From NCBI GenBank assembly GCA_947457975.1, contig CANGYC010000010.1:1-20119 (forward strand): 20,119 nt of DNA. The letters are read 5' to 3'. This DNA is from Comamonadaceae bacterium. GTDB lineage: Bacteria > Pseudomonadota > Gammaproteobacteria > Burkholderiales > Burkholderiaceae_C. Under the pieces are notes generated by a model, which ran no database searches, was not told where the DNA came from, and saw only the letters and a list, made by a program, of their open reading frames with translations. Of the stretch, positions 7,954-15,661 are shown one piece after another; positions within the stretch are counted from its first letter, which is position 1; every line of letters starts with the position of its first letter. Made by a program: the position numbers and the translations under genes.

Positions 7954-9486
7954 TCAGGCCGTGCCGCCCACTGTCATGCCGTCGATGCGAAGGGTCGGCT
8001 GGCCCACGCCAACCGGCACGCTCTGGCCTTCCTTGCCGCAGGTGCCCACGCCCGAGTCCAGCTGCATGTCGTTGCCGATCATGCTCACGCGGGTGAGCGC
8101 ATCGGGGCCGTTGCCCACAATGGTGGCGCCCTTGACAGGGTATTGGATCTTGCCGTTTTCCACCCAGAAGGCCTCGCTGGCCGAGAACACGAACTTGCCC
8201 GAGGTGATGTCCACCTGGCCGCCACCGAAGTTGGTGGCATAAAGGCCCTTCTTGATGCTGGCCACGATCTCCTCGGGCGCCTTGTCGCCGCCTAGCATGT
8301 AGGTATTGGTCATGCGCGGCATGGGCAGGTGGGCGTAGCTTTCACGGCGGCCATTGCCGGTGGGCTTGACCTTCATGAGGCGCGCATTCAGCGCATCCTG
8401 GATGTAGCCCTTGAGGATGCCGTCCTCGATCAGCACATTGCGCTGGCTGGGGTTGCCCTCGTCGTCCACGTTGAGCGAGCCGCGGCGGTCGGCCATGGTG
8501 CCGTCGTCGAGCACGGTCACGCCCTTGGCGGCCACGCGCTGGCCGATGCGTCCGGCAAAGGCACTCGAGCCCTTGCGGTTGAAGTCGCCCTCCAGGCCGT
8601 GGCCGATGGCTTCGTGGAGCAAGATGCCGGGCCAGCCGGGGCCCAACACCACGGTCAGCTCGCCCGCAGGCGCCGGCCGCGCCTCGAGGTTGGTGAGTGC
8701 AGCCTGCACGGCCTCGGAGGCATAACGGTCGACCAGCTCCTCATCAAAATAAGCCAGGCCCAAGCGACCGCCACCGCCGCTGGAGCCGACCTCGCGCCGC
8801 CCGCCCTGCTCGGCGATCACGGTCACGCTCAGGCGCACCAGGGGCCGCACGTCGGCGGCCAGCGTGCCATCGGCACGGGCGACCATCACCACGTCGTATT
8901 CCATCGCCAGGCCCGCCATCACCTGCACGATGCGGGGGTCCTTGGCCTTGGCGCGTTGCTCCACTTTCTCCAGCAAAGCCACTTTGGCCGTGCTGTCCAG
9001 TGTGGCAATCGGATCGATGCCGGCATACAGCGAGCGGCTGGCCGCCAGCTTGGCGGCAGGCGCCCTGCGGCCAGCCTTCACGCGCGCCTGCCCGCCCACC
9101 GAGGCAATGCTGCGCACCGTGTGGGCCGCATCCATGAGCGAGGCCGCTGAAATGTCGTCGGAGTAGGCAAACGCGGTTTTCTCCCCGCTGACGGCCCGCA
9201 CGCCCACGCCCTGGTCAATGCTGAAGGAGCCGGTCTTGACGATGCCCTCCTCCAGGCTCCAGCCCTCGCTGCGGGTGTACTGGAAGTACAGGTCGGCATC
9301 GTCGGCGCCGTGGGCAGCGATATCGGCCAGGGCACGGCTGAGGTGGCTGCGCTCCAGGCCAAAAGGTGCGAGCAGCAGTTGCTCGGCAATGGCCAGCCGT
9401 TCGGTGGTGGAGGCCGTGCTCAGCCGCTGGGCGGCTGCGGCCGAGCTGCGGCTGGCGCCAGCGCGGGAGGCATTAAGGAGGGTCAT
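7954..9486 (-). CDS. tldD: TldD metalloprotease subunit
   Basis: TldD forms with TldE (PmbA) a cytoplasmic zinc protease that degrades unfolded peptides and, in enteric bacteria, matures microcin B17 and degrades the CcdA antitoxin. The 510-aa product carries HEAIGHGLEGD at 291-301, the zinc HExxxH motif, and GVGTCGKEGQ near the C-terminus with the family's conserved metal-ligand Cys. DQGVGVRAVSGEKTAFAYSD at 91-110 is also typical. E. coli TldD is about 481 aa; here about 25-30 extra Ala/Ser-rich residues precede the conserved EQLLLAPFGL segment, and there is no later Met that would remove them. ATG 9486 is 6 nt after TACAAT, suggesting a leaderless message. No tldE gene is in the window. It is downstream of rodA on the same strand. 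Confidence 0.95.
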   Translation of the reverse strand: MTLLNASRAGASRSSAAAAQRLSTASTTERLAIAEQLLLAPFGLERSHLSRALADIAAHGADDADLYFQYTRSEGWSLEEGIVKTGSFSIDQGVGVRAVSGEKTAFAYSDDISAASLMDAAHTVRSIASVGGQARVKAGRRAPAAKLAASRSLYAGIDPIATLDSTAKVALLEKVEQRAKAKDPRIVQVMAGLAMEYDVVMVARADGTLAADVRPLVRLSVTVIAEQGGRREVGSSGGGGRLGLAYFDEELVDRYASEAVQAALTNLEARPAPAGELTVVLGPGWPGILLHEAIGHGLEGDFNRKGSSAFAGRIGQRVAAKGVTVLDDGTMADRRGSLNVDDEGNPSQRNVLIEDGILKGYIQDALNARLMKVKPTGNGRRESYAHLPMPRMTNTYMLGGDKAPEEIVASIKKGLYATNFGGGQVDITSGKFVFSASEAFWVENGKIQYPVKGATIVGNGPDALTRVSMIGNDMQLDSGVGTCGKEGQSVPVGVGQPTLRIDGMTVGGTA

Positions 9487-9492
9487 AGGCAA

Positions 9493-9498
9493 ATTGTA
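9493..9498 (-). promoter_or_regulatory. Candidate -10 hexamer TACAAT of tldD
   Basis: CTACAATTTG followed by CCT and ATG 9486 repeats the mpl start context, with an identical 6-nt spacing from TACAAT to ATG. It lies between the rodA stop and tldD, so tldD probably has its own promoter. No clear -35 is seen. Confidence 0.5.
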
Positions 9499-9512
9499 GG
9501 CAGCCTGCCCTG

Positions 9513-9530
9513 CCCCGGGGCCGCCCGGGG
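9513..9530 (-). terminator. GC hairpin just past rodA
   Basis: CCCCGGG (9513-9519) and CCCGGGG (9524-9530) pair perfectly around a 4-nt loop, 8 nt past the rodA stop. No T run follows, so it may pause polymerase or protect the rodA 3' end rather than act as a true intrinsic terminator. Confidence 0.4.
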
Positions 9531-9538
9531 TTGATGCC

Positions 9539-10693
9539 TCAAGTCTGCACCAGGCGCTTGGCCTTACCGATGGACAGCAGCATGCCCAGCGCCAGGCCCA
9601 GCGTGACCATGGCGGTGCCGCCATAGCTCACGAAGGGCAGGGGCACACCCACCACCGGCAAGATGCCACTGACCATGCCCATGTTCACGAAGGCATAGGT
9701 AAAAAAGATCATGGTGATGGCACCGGCCAGCAGGCGCGCAAAAAGCGTGGAGGCCTCCAGCGCAATGGTCAGGCCGCGCAGAATCAGGAAGATGAAGCCG
9801 GCGATCAAGAGCAGGTTGCCCAGCAGGCCAAACTCTTCGGAATAGGCCGCGAAGATGAAGTCGGTGGTGCGCTCCGGGATGAACTCCAGGTGCGTCTGCG
9901 TACCAGACATGAACCCCTTGCCGAAGAAGCCGCCGGAGCCGATGGCGATCATGCCCTGGATGATGTGAAAACCCTTGCCCAGCGGGTCGCGCGTGGGGTC
10001 CAGCAGGGTACAGATGCGCTGCTGCTGATAGTCGTGCAGCACGAACCAGCGCACCCCGTCGGCGCACAGCTGCGGCTCGAACCACACCAGCAGCACCATG
10101 CCCACGAGGCCGACCACCAGCGGCGGCACGATCAGCCGCCAGTGCAGACCTGCAAAAAAGATGACCGACAGGCCGGCGGCCAGCACCAAAAGCGAGGTGC
10201 CGAGGTCGGGCTGCTTCATGATCAGGCCCACGGGCAGCATGAGCAGCAAGCCGGCCGCCATGAAGTCCAGCGGACGCAACTGGCCCTCGCGCTTCTGGAA
10301 CCACCAGGCCAGCATCAGAGGCATGGCGATCTTCAAGATCTCGCTAGGCTGGATCACCACGCCCACATTCAGCCAGCGCGTAGCCCCTTTTTTGGTGATG
10401 CCGAAGAGCGCCACCGCCAGTAGCAGGGCCACGCCCAGCACGTACAGGGGCACGGCCATGGTCATCAGGCGCTGCGGCGGCACCTGGGCCACGGCAAACA
10501 TGAGGATTCCCGCAATCAGCATGTTGCGCGCATGGTCCACGAAGCGGGTGCCATGGTCAAAGCCGGAGGAGAACATGATCAGCAGGCCTGCGGCTGCCAG
10601 CAGGCCCACAGCCAGCAGCAAAGGCGCATCCAAGCCCGCAAAAAGAGGGGAACAGCGTCGCCAGAGCGAAGGTTTGTCAAAGACCGCGGCCAT
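9539..10693 (-). CDS. rodA: Rod-shape peptidoglycan polymerase RodA (SEDS family)
   Basis: RodA is the membrane glycosyltransferase that polymerises lipid II during side-wall growth, working with PBP2 and MreBCD. The 384-aa protein has about ten hydrophobic segments, the first near residues 22-42. SEDS motifs visible are GATRWLNVG, QPSEILKIAMPL, KQPDLGTSLLVLAAG, and LEFIPERTTDFIFA, whose Asp is probably the catalytic one. The final PVVGVPLPFVSYGGTAM motif marks the family, and Ile-Gln-Gly-Met rather than FtsW-type residues favour RodA. ATG 10693 is chosen since MAAVFDKPSLW leads into the first membrane segment. GATAAT lies 6 nt before it. Its usual partner gene mrdA (PBP2) is not adjacent; a hydrolase gene is divergent 41 bp away. 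Confidence 0.95.
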   Translation of the reverse strand: MAAVFDKPSLWRRCSPLFAGLDAPLLLAVGLLAAAGLLIMFSSGFDHGTRFVDHARNMLIAGILMFAVAQVPPQRLMTMAVPLYVLGVALLLAVALFGITKKGATRWLNVGVVIQPSEILKIAMPLMLAWWFQKREGQLRPLDFMAAGLLLMLPVGLIMKQPDLGTSLLVLAAGLSVIFFAGLHWRLIVPPLVVGLVGMVLLVWFEPQLCADGVRWFVLHDYQQQRICTLLDPTRDPLGKGFHIIQGMIAIGSGGFFGKGFMSGTQTHLEFIPERTTDFIFAAYSEEFGLLGNLLLIAGFIFLILRGLTIALEASTLFARLLAGAITMIFFTYAFVNMGMVSGILPVVGVPLPFVSYGGTAMVTLGLALGMLLSIGKAKRLVQT

Positions 10694-10699
10694 GCGCGC

Positions 10700-10705
10700 A
10701 TTATC
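10700..10705 (-). promoter_or_regulatory. Candidate -10 hexamer GATAAT of rodA
   Basis: GATAAT matches five of six bases of TATAAT and is followed by 6 nt and ATG 10693. Only 41 bp separate the rodA and hydrolase start codons, so the two promoters must overlap. CTTACA on the minus strand about 15 nt upstream is a poor -35 and overlaps the opposing TAAGCT. Confidence 0.45.
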
Positions 10706-10722
10706 CCCGCGGCACCTGCCTG

Positions 10723-10728
10723 TAAGCT
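10723..10728 (+). promoter_or_regulatory. Weak -10-like hexamer TAAGCT before the hydrolase gene
   Basis: TAAGCT keeps the key first, second and last bases of TATAAT and lies 6 nt before ATG 10735. Alone it would not be called; it is listed because the spacing matches the other starts in the window. Confidence 0.25.
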
Positions 10729-10734
10729 CCCTGC

Positions 10735-11319
10735 ATGGCCCTGACCCACCTGCTTTACCTGCACGGCTTCCGCTCCTCCCCCCAGTCCACCAAGGCCCGC
10801 CGCATGGCAGCCGAGGTGCAGGCGCGCTGGCCGCAGCTCCACTGGTGGTGCCCGCAGCTGCCGCCCTCGCCCGAGGCAGCGGCCGGGCTGATCTGGGAGG
10901 GCACGCGCGACTGGCCCTGCCAGGGCATGGCCGTGATTGGCTCCTCGCTGGGCGGCTTTTACGCCACCTGGCTGGCCGCACAGCGCGGCTGCACGCTGGT
11001 GGTGCTCAACCCGGCGGTGGCGCCGGCGCGCGACCTGGCGCGCCACATCGGGGAGCAGAGCACCTGGCAACAGCCCGACGAGCGCTTTTTCTTCGAGCCT
11101 CGTTTCGTGGACGAGCTGCGTGCCCTGCAGGCCGCTACCGGGGCCCTGCCTGAACGCTGCCTGGCCGTCATCGCCCAGGATGACGAGGTACTGGACTGGC
11201 GCGAGATGCAGGCCCGCTACGCCCAGGCCCACCTGCGCATCGTGCAGGGCAGTGACCATGCCCTGAGCGACTTCGAGCTGCACCTGCCGGCCATCCTCGA
11301 CTTCCTGGCCGAGCGCTGA
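10735..11319 (+). CDS. YqiA/UPF0227-type alpha/beta hydrolase
   Basis: The 194-aa protein is a small alpha/beta hydrolase. LLYLHGFRSSPQSTKA at 6-21 holds the oxyanion-hole HGF turn. The nucleophile elbow GSSLGG is at 69-74, with Ser71 as likely nucleophile. Near the C-terminus AQDDEVLDW supplies the acid Asp and GSDHALSDF the catalytic His. The compact size (about 190 aa) and these motifs fit the YqiA/YcfP esterase family, for which E. coli YqiA shows esterase activity; the natural substrate is unknown. There is no signal peptide, so it is cytoplasmic. It starts divergently from rodA with 41 bp between and is followed by the RNase gene 52 bp downstream. No Shine-Dalgarno is evident. Confidence 0.9.
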   Translation: MALTHLLYLHGFRSSPQSTKARRMAAEVQARWPQLHWWCPQLPPSPEAAAGLIWEGTRDWPCQGMAVIGSSLGGFYATWLAAQRGCTLVVLNPAVAPARDLARHIGEQSTWQQPDERFFFEPRFVDELRALQAATGALPERCLAVIAQDDEVLDWREMQARYAQAHLRIVQGSDHALSDFELHLPAILDFLAER

Positions 11320-11371
11320 GCTAGTCGGCCAACCCCGCCTCTACACTAGCGCCTCCCTTAAAGGTGCCGAT

Positions 11372-13426
11372 TTGTACGTATTGTTTGAAGATGCTGGCAA
11401 GTTCTTGGCCGGCCGCATCCTGTCGGAGGCCGAGTCCTCGCTGCAGGTGGAACTCGACTCTGGCAAGCGGGTGAAGGTCAAGGCCGCGCATGCCCTGATC
11501 CGCTTCGAGAAACCCGCCCCGGCTGAGCTGCTGCAAGCCGGCCAGCAATTGGCCGGCGACATCGACCTGGACCTGGCCTGGGAATTCGCCAGCGACGATG
11601 AATTTGGCTTCGCCGACCTGGCCCGCGACTACTTCGACCCCAGCCAGTCTCCCTCAGCCACCCAACAGGCGGCGGCGCTGCTGCGCCTGTATGAGGCACC
11701 GCACTACTTCCGCCGCGCCGGCAAGGGCCGCTTCAAAAAGGCGCCGACCGAGATCCTGCAGCAGGCCCTGGCTGCCATCGAAAAGAAAAAACAGGTGCAG
11801 GCCCAGATTGAAGACTGGGCGCAGGCACTGGCCCAGGGTAGCTGCCCCGAGCCCATCCTCGAGCAGCTCTACCGCATCCTCTTCAAGCCCGACAAGAACA
11901 GCGCCGAATACAAGGCCGTCGTGCTGGCCGCGCAGACCTCGCAGCTGGCCCCGCTGGAACTGCTCAAGCGTGCCGGCGCCATCAGCTCGGCCTACCAGTT
12001 TCACTGGCGGCGCTTTTTGTTCGAGCACTTTCCCAAGGGCACCGACTTTCCCAAACTGGCCGCACCGCAGATCAAGGACGAGCTGCCGGTGGCGGCCGTG
12101 CAGGCCTTTTCCATCGACGACTCACTCACCACCGAGATCGACGACGCCCTCTCAGTGCAGGGCCTGGGCTCGGGCGAAGTGACACTGGGCATCCACATTG
12201 CCGCGCCGGGCCTGGCGGTGCAGCCGGCCAGCGCCATCGACGCGCTAGGCCGCGCGCGCCTGTCCACCGTCTACATGCCCGGCCACAAGCTCACCATGCT
12301 GCCCGACGAGGTGGTGCAGCAATACACCCTGCAGGCCGGCCGCGACTGCCCGGCCGTCTCGCTGTATGTGACGCTGGATGAAGCGACGCTGGAGATCAAG
12401 GCCAGCCGCAGCCAGCTCGAGTGCGTGCCGATCGCCGAGAACCTGCGCCACGACCAGCTCGACGAGGTGTTCACCGACGCCTTCTTCGAGGCCACGCCCT
12501 CGCAGAGCGAGCCAGCCTGGGGCGCCGAGCTGCGCTTTCTGCACCGGCTGGCCCAGTCGCTCAAGGCTGGCCGCGAAGTGGTGCGGGGCAAGCCCGAGAA
12601 CTTCAGCCGCCCGGACTACAACTTCCGGCTCGACAACGCCAGCGGCACCGAGCCCACGGGCGCGGAGCAGGTGAGCATCAGCGTGCGCCGGCGCGGCGCG
12701 CCGCTGGACCTGATCGTGGCCGAGGCCATGATCCTGGCCAACAAGAGCTGGGGCCTGTGGCTGGCCGAGCACGGCGTGCCCGGCATCTACCGCAGCCAGG
12801 CCAGCATGGCGCCGGGCGTGAAGGTGCGCATGAGCACCAAGGCCCTGCCGCACGCCGGCCTGGGCGTGCCCGCCTATGCCTGGAGCACCTCGCCGCTGCG
12901 CCGCTACGTGGACTTGGTCAACCAGTGGCAGATCATTGCCTGCATCCGCCACGGCCGCACAGCCGCGCTGGCCGCGCCCTTCAAGCCCAAGGACACGGAG
13001 CTGTTCGCCATCATCTCGGCCTTTGATGCCGCCTACACCGCCTACAACGGCTACCAGGCCAGCATCGAGCGCTACTGGACGCTGCGCTACCTCCAGCAGC
13101 AGGGCATTGGCGAACTGGTGGCCAGCGCCTTCAAGGACCAGCTGGTGCGCGCCGATGCGCTGCCGCTGGTGCTCAGCGCCGTCGGCGCGCAAGGGCTGCC
13201 GCGCGGCGCCCAGGTGCGCGTGCGGCTGGGCACGGTCGACGAGATCAGCCTGGACGTGGGCAGCACCGTGATCGAGCGGCTCGACAGCCCCGCCCAGCTG
13301 CAGGCCGATGGCGACGAGGAGCTCGAGGGCAGCGAATCCGAACTGGCGGCGGGGCCCATCTCGATCGCCGTCGACGTGGAGGACGCGCAGGCCACGGACG
13401 GTCCGCCCACGGAGGCAGCCAACTGA
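11372..13426 (+). CDS. RNase II/R-family 3'-5' exoribonuclease (RNB domain)
   Basis: This 684-aa protein degrades RNA from the 3' end with an RNB domain at about 240-540. The metal-binding segment FSIDDSLTTEIDDALS (246-261) aligns with the four catalytic Asp of RNase II; the second Asp is replaced by Glu255, while Asp249, Asp257 and Asp258 remain. STSPLRRYVDLVNQ (about 508-521) has the conserved Arg pair. The N-terminal 60 residues look like a small beta-barrel (MYVLFEDAGKFLAGRIL) rather than the two cold-shock domains of RNase II/R, and an acidic tail follows the C-terminal S1-like portion. The start is TTG 11372 with AAAGG 7 nt upstream; no ATG fits the conserved start. TACACT at 11342-11347 is a possible -10. 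The Glu variant resembles cyanobacterial/plastid-type RNB proteins, as I recall. Confidence 0.9.
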   Translation: MYVLFEDAGKFLAGRILSEAESSLQVELDSGKRVKVKAAHALIRFEKPAPAELLQAGQQLAGDIDLDLAWEFASDDEFGFADLARDYFDPSQSPSATQQAAALLRLYEAPHYFRRAGKGRFKKAPTEILQQALAAIEKKKQVQAQIEDWAQALAQGSCPEPILEQLYRILFKPDKNSAEYKAVVLAAQTSQLAPLELLKRAGAISSAYQFHWRRFLFEHFPKGTDFPKLAAPQIKDELPVAAVQAFSIDDSLTTEIDDALSVQGLGSGEVTLGIHIAAPGLAVQPASAIDALGRARLSTVYMPGHKLTMLPDEVVQQYTLQAGRDCPAVSLYVTLDEATLEIKASRSQLECVPIAENLRHDQLDEVFTDAFFEATPSQSEPAWGAELRFLHRLAQSLKAGREVVRGKPENFSRPDYNFRLDNASGTEPTGAEQVSISVRRRGAPLDLIVAEAMILANKSWGLWLAEHGVPGIYRSQASMAPGVKVRMSTKALPHAGLGVPAYAWSTSPLRRYVDLVNQWQIIACIRHGRTAALAAPFKPKDTELFAIISAFDAAYTAYNGYQASIERYWTLRYLQQQGIGELVASAFKDQLVRADALPLVLSAVGAQGLPRGAQVRVRLGTVDEISLDVGSTVIERLDSPAQLQADGDEELEGSESELAAGPISIAVDVEDAQATDGPPTEAAN

Positions 13427-13427
13427 G

Positions 13428-13452
13428 CGGCTGGGCCAACACGGCTGGGCCA
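13428..13452 (+). repeat. Short tandem duplication upstream of aroE
   Basis: CGGCTGGGCCA occurs at 13428-13438 and 13442-13452, a period of 14 bp, in the gap between the RNase gene and aroE. The second copy runs into CACAAT (13451-13456), a candidate -10 for aroE with a leader of about 17 nt. It looks like a small slippage duplication. Confidence 0.5.
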
Positions 13453-13479
13453 CAATGAGCGGGTTCAAAAAAAGACGAC

Positions 13480-14319
13480 ATGGACCAGTACTACGTCATC
13501 GGCCATCCGATTGCCCACAGCAAGTCGCCGCAGATCCATGCCCGCTTCGCTGAGCTGACCGGCCAGACGCTGCGTTACGAGCGACTACTGGTCGAGCCTG
13601 GCCACTTTGGCGCCACCCTGGCTAAGCTGCTGGCCCGCGGCGATGTGCGCGGCTGCAACGTGACCGTTCCCTTCAAGCTCGAGGCCTTCGAGCAGGCGCA
13701 TGAGGCCAGCCCCCGCGCGCAGCTGGCGCTGGCCGCCAACACGCTCCAGTTCGAGGGCGGCCGCATCTGCGCCGACAACACCGACGGCCTGGGCCTGGTG
13801 CGCGATATCGAAGTCAACGCTGGCCAGCCGCTGCAAGGCCGCGATGTGCTGCTGCTCGGCGGTGGCGGCGCCGCCGCCGGCGCCCTGGGGCCGCTGCTGC
13901 TGGCCGGTCCCCGGCGCCTGGTGCTGGCCAACCGCACGCTGGCCAAAGCCCAAGCCATTGCCCAGCGCCACCGCGAGCATCCCAGCCTGGCAGAGGCGCT
14001 TGCGCGCACCGAGCTGGTGGTGCTGCCTCTGGGCGCAGAGCTACCAGCCTCGGACGTGGTGATCAATGCCAGCGCCAGCAGCCTCTCGGGCGAGGACATG
14101 CCTCTGGTGCCTGCAGCCCTTCAGCCCGGTGCCCTGGTCTACGACATGATGTATGGCCCCGCCGCCGAGCCCTTCCTGCGCTGGGCCGCCGACTGCGGCG
14201 CGCGCTGCCGCGACGGCCTGGGCATGCTGGTAGAGCAAGCCGCCGAGGCCTTCCTGCTCTGGCGCGGGGTGCGTCCCCCGGCCGCCACGGTACTCCACGA
14301 GATGCGCCAGGCCCCGTGA
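13480..14319 (+). CDS. aroE: Shikimate dehydrogenase
   Basis: AroE reduces 3-dehydroshikimate to shikimate with NADPH in the cytoplasm. The 279-aa protein has the shikimate-binding HSKSPQIH motif at 13-20. NVTVPFK ends with the catalytic Lys66, and ADNTDGLG carries its partner Asp102. The dinucleotide-binding loop GGGGAAAGAL is at 127-136, and NRTLAKA after the next strand has the Arg that marks NADP use. The late GMLVEQAAEAF motif is also typical. The length matches AroE (about 272-285). The start ATG 13480 gives the conserved YYVIGHPIAHSKSP beginning; the Shine-Dalgarno is poor (AAAGACG). mtgA follows after 16 nt, so aroE-mtgA-ruvC probably form one transcript. Confidence 0.97.
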   Translation: MDQYYVIGHPIAHSKSPQIHARFAELTGQTLRYERLLVEPGHFGATLAKLLARGDVRGCNVTVPFKLEAFEQAHEASPRAQLALAANTLQFEGGRICADNTDGLGLVRDIEVNAGQPLQGRDVLLLGGGGAAAGALGPLLLAGPRRLVLANRTLAKAQAIAQRHREHPSLAEALARTELVVLPLGAELPASDVVINASASSLSGEDMPLVPAALQPGALVYDMMYGPAAEPFLRWAADCGARCRDGLGMLVEQAAEAFLLWRGVRPPAATVLHEMRQAP

Positions 14320-14335
14320 AGGCCTGAGTAACCGC

Positions 14336-15049
14336 ATGCGGATCCTGCTGCGCCTCTTCGGACTCGTGCTGCTGTCCCTGCTGTGCCTGCAGCTGTACTT
14401 CGCCGCCCGTATCCTGGCCATGAACTGGATCAACCCGGAGTCCACCGCCTTCCAGCGCTCAGAAGCCTGGCGCGTGACCCAGACCACCGGCCAGTTGAAC
14501 TGGCGCCAGCAGTGGGTGCCCTACGCGCAGATCTCCGTGCACCTCAAGCGGGCCGTCATTGCTTCGGAAGATGCCTCCTTCGCCGAGCACGACGGCGTGG
14601 ACCTGGAGGCGCTGGAAAAAGCCTGGGACAAGAACCAGAAGGCCCAGGCCCGCGCCGCCCGAAGCGACAGCCGGGCACCAAAAATCGTGGGCGGCTCCAC
14701 CATCACACAGCAGCTGGCCAAGAACCTCTTTCTATCGGGCGAGCGCACGCTGGTGCGCAAAGGCCAAGAGCTGGCGCTCACCTTCATGCTTGAGGCCTTC
14801 CTGTCCAAGCAGCGCATCCTGGAGATCTATCTCAACAGCGTGGAGTGGGGCGAAGGCGTGTTCGGCGCCGAGGCGGCGGCGCGGCACTACTTCCGCAAGC
14901 CCGCAGCGCGCCTGAGCGCCTACGAAGCCGCCCGGCTGGCCGTGATGCTGCCGCGGCCGCGCTACTTTGAGACGCGGCCGAATTCCGGCTACCTGATGAA
15001 CCGGGCCCTGACCATCACGGCGCGCATGGGCGCGGTAGAGCTGCCATGA
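14336..15049 (+). CDS. mtgA: Monofunctional biosynthetic peptidoglycan transglycosylase
   Basis: MtgA polymerises lipid II into glycan strands at the outer face of the inner membrane without transpeptidase activity. The 237-aa protein has one membrane anchor at about 4-27, then a GT51 domain. Catalytic Glu78 lies in [14 protein letters not shown]. The [16 protein letters not shown] motif is at 119-134, [13 protein letters not shown] follows with the second conserved Glu, and [17 protein letters not shown] is at 161-177. The length fits MtgA (about 230-245) and there is no penicillin-binding domain. The start is ATG 14336, 16 nt after aroE. Its last 4 nt overlap ruvC (ATGA). Confidence 0.96.
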   Translation: MRILLRLFGLVLLSLLCLQLYFAARILAMNWINPESTAFQRSEAWRVTQTTGQLNWRQQWVPYAQISVHLKRAVIASEDASFAEHDGVDLEALEKAWDKNQKAQARAARSDSRAPKIVGGSTITQQLAKNLFLSGERTLVRKGQELALTFMLEAFLSKQRILEIYLNSVEWGEGVFGAEAAARHYFRKPAARLSAYEAARLAVMLPRPRYFETRPNSGYLMNRALTITARMGAVELP

Positions 15050-15642
15050 ACCGGCCCGCCTCCCCGCAGGCGCTGCGCATCCTCGGCGTGGACCCGGGCC
15101 TGCAGGTGGCCGGCTTCGGCGTGATCGACGTGCAAGGCGCGCAGCTGGACTACGTGGCCAGCGGCACCATCCGCACCGACGTGCGCCAGAGCCTGCCCGA
15201 GCGCCTGAAGGTGCTCTATGAGGGCGTGCGCGAGGTGGTTGCCCGCTACCAACCCGACGCCTCCTCCGTGGAGATCGTCTTCGTGAACAACAACCCGCAG
15301 GCCACGCTGCTGCTGGGCCAGGCCCGCGGCGCCTGTGTGACGGCGCTGGTCTCGGCCGACATGCCGGTGCATGAATACACAGCGCTGCAGCTCAAGAAGG
15401 CCGTGGCCGGCCACGGCCGTGCGGCCAAGGAGCAGGTGCAGGAGATGGTGATGCGCCTGCTGCGCTTGCCGGGGCTGCCCGGCAAGGACGCCGCCGATGC
15501 CCTGGGCCTGGCCATCACGCATGCCCACGTGGGCGCCGCCATGGCGCGCCTGCGCCAGGCCAGCACGCAAACAGGAACGGTGGTTGGCGGCGACGCCGAA
15601 GCCAGGCTGGCCGGGCGCTACCGAGACGGCCGCAGCCGTTAG
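15046..15642 (+). CDS. ruvC: Holliday junction endonuclease RuvC
   Basis: RuvC is the dimeric nuclease that resolves Holliday junctions after RuvAB branch migration. The 198-aa protein has the RNase H-like fold. The catalytic acidic residues are all present: Asp16 in [13 protein letters not shown], Glu76 in [14 protein letters not shown], and Asp148 and Asp151 in [14 protein letters not shown]. These match E. coli Asp7, Glu66, Asp138 and Asp141 with an offset of 9-10 residues, because the N-terminus is about nine residues longer; a C-terminal tail of about 25 residues is basic. It overlaps the mtgA stop by 4 nt, so it is translationally coupled to a cell-wall gene. ruvA and ruvB are not next to it; a convergent LysR gene ends 19 nt away. 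Confidence 0.96.
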   Translation: MNRPASPQALRILGVDPGLQVAGFGVIDVQGAQLDYVASGTIRTDVRQSLPERLKVLYEGVREVVARYQPDASSVEIVFVNNNPQATLLLGQARGACVTALVSADMPVHEYTALQLKKAVAGHGRAAKEQVQEMVMRLLRLPGLPGKDAADALGLAITHAHVGAAMARLRQASTQTGTVVGGDAEARLAGRYRDGRSR

Positions 15643-15661
15643 ACCCACCACCGGCCTTCGG

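Noticed and set aside
15643..15661. Possible terminator between ruvC and the LysR gene
   Set aside because: Only a 4-bp stem (ACCG/CGGT) without a T run; not enough for a call.
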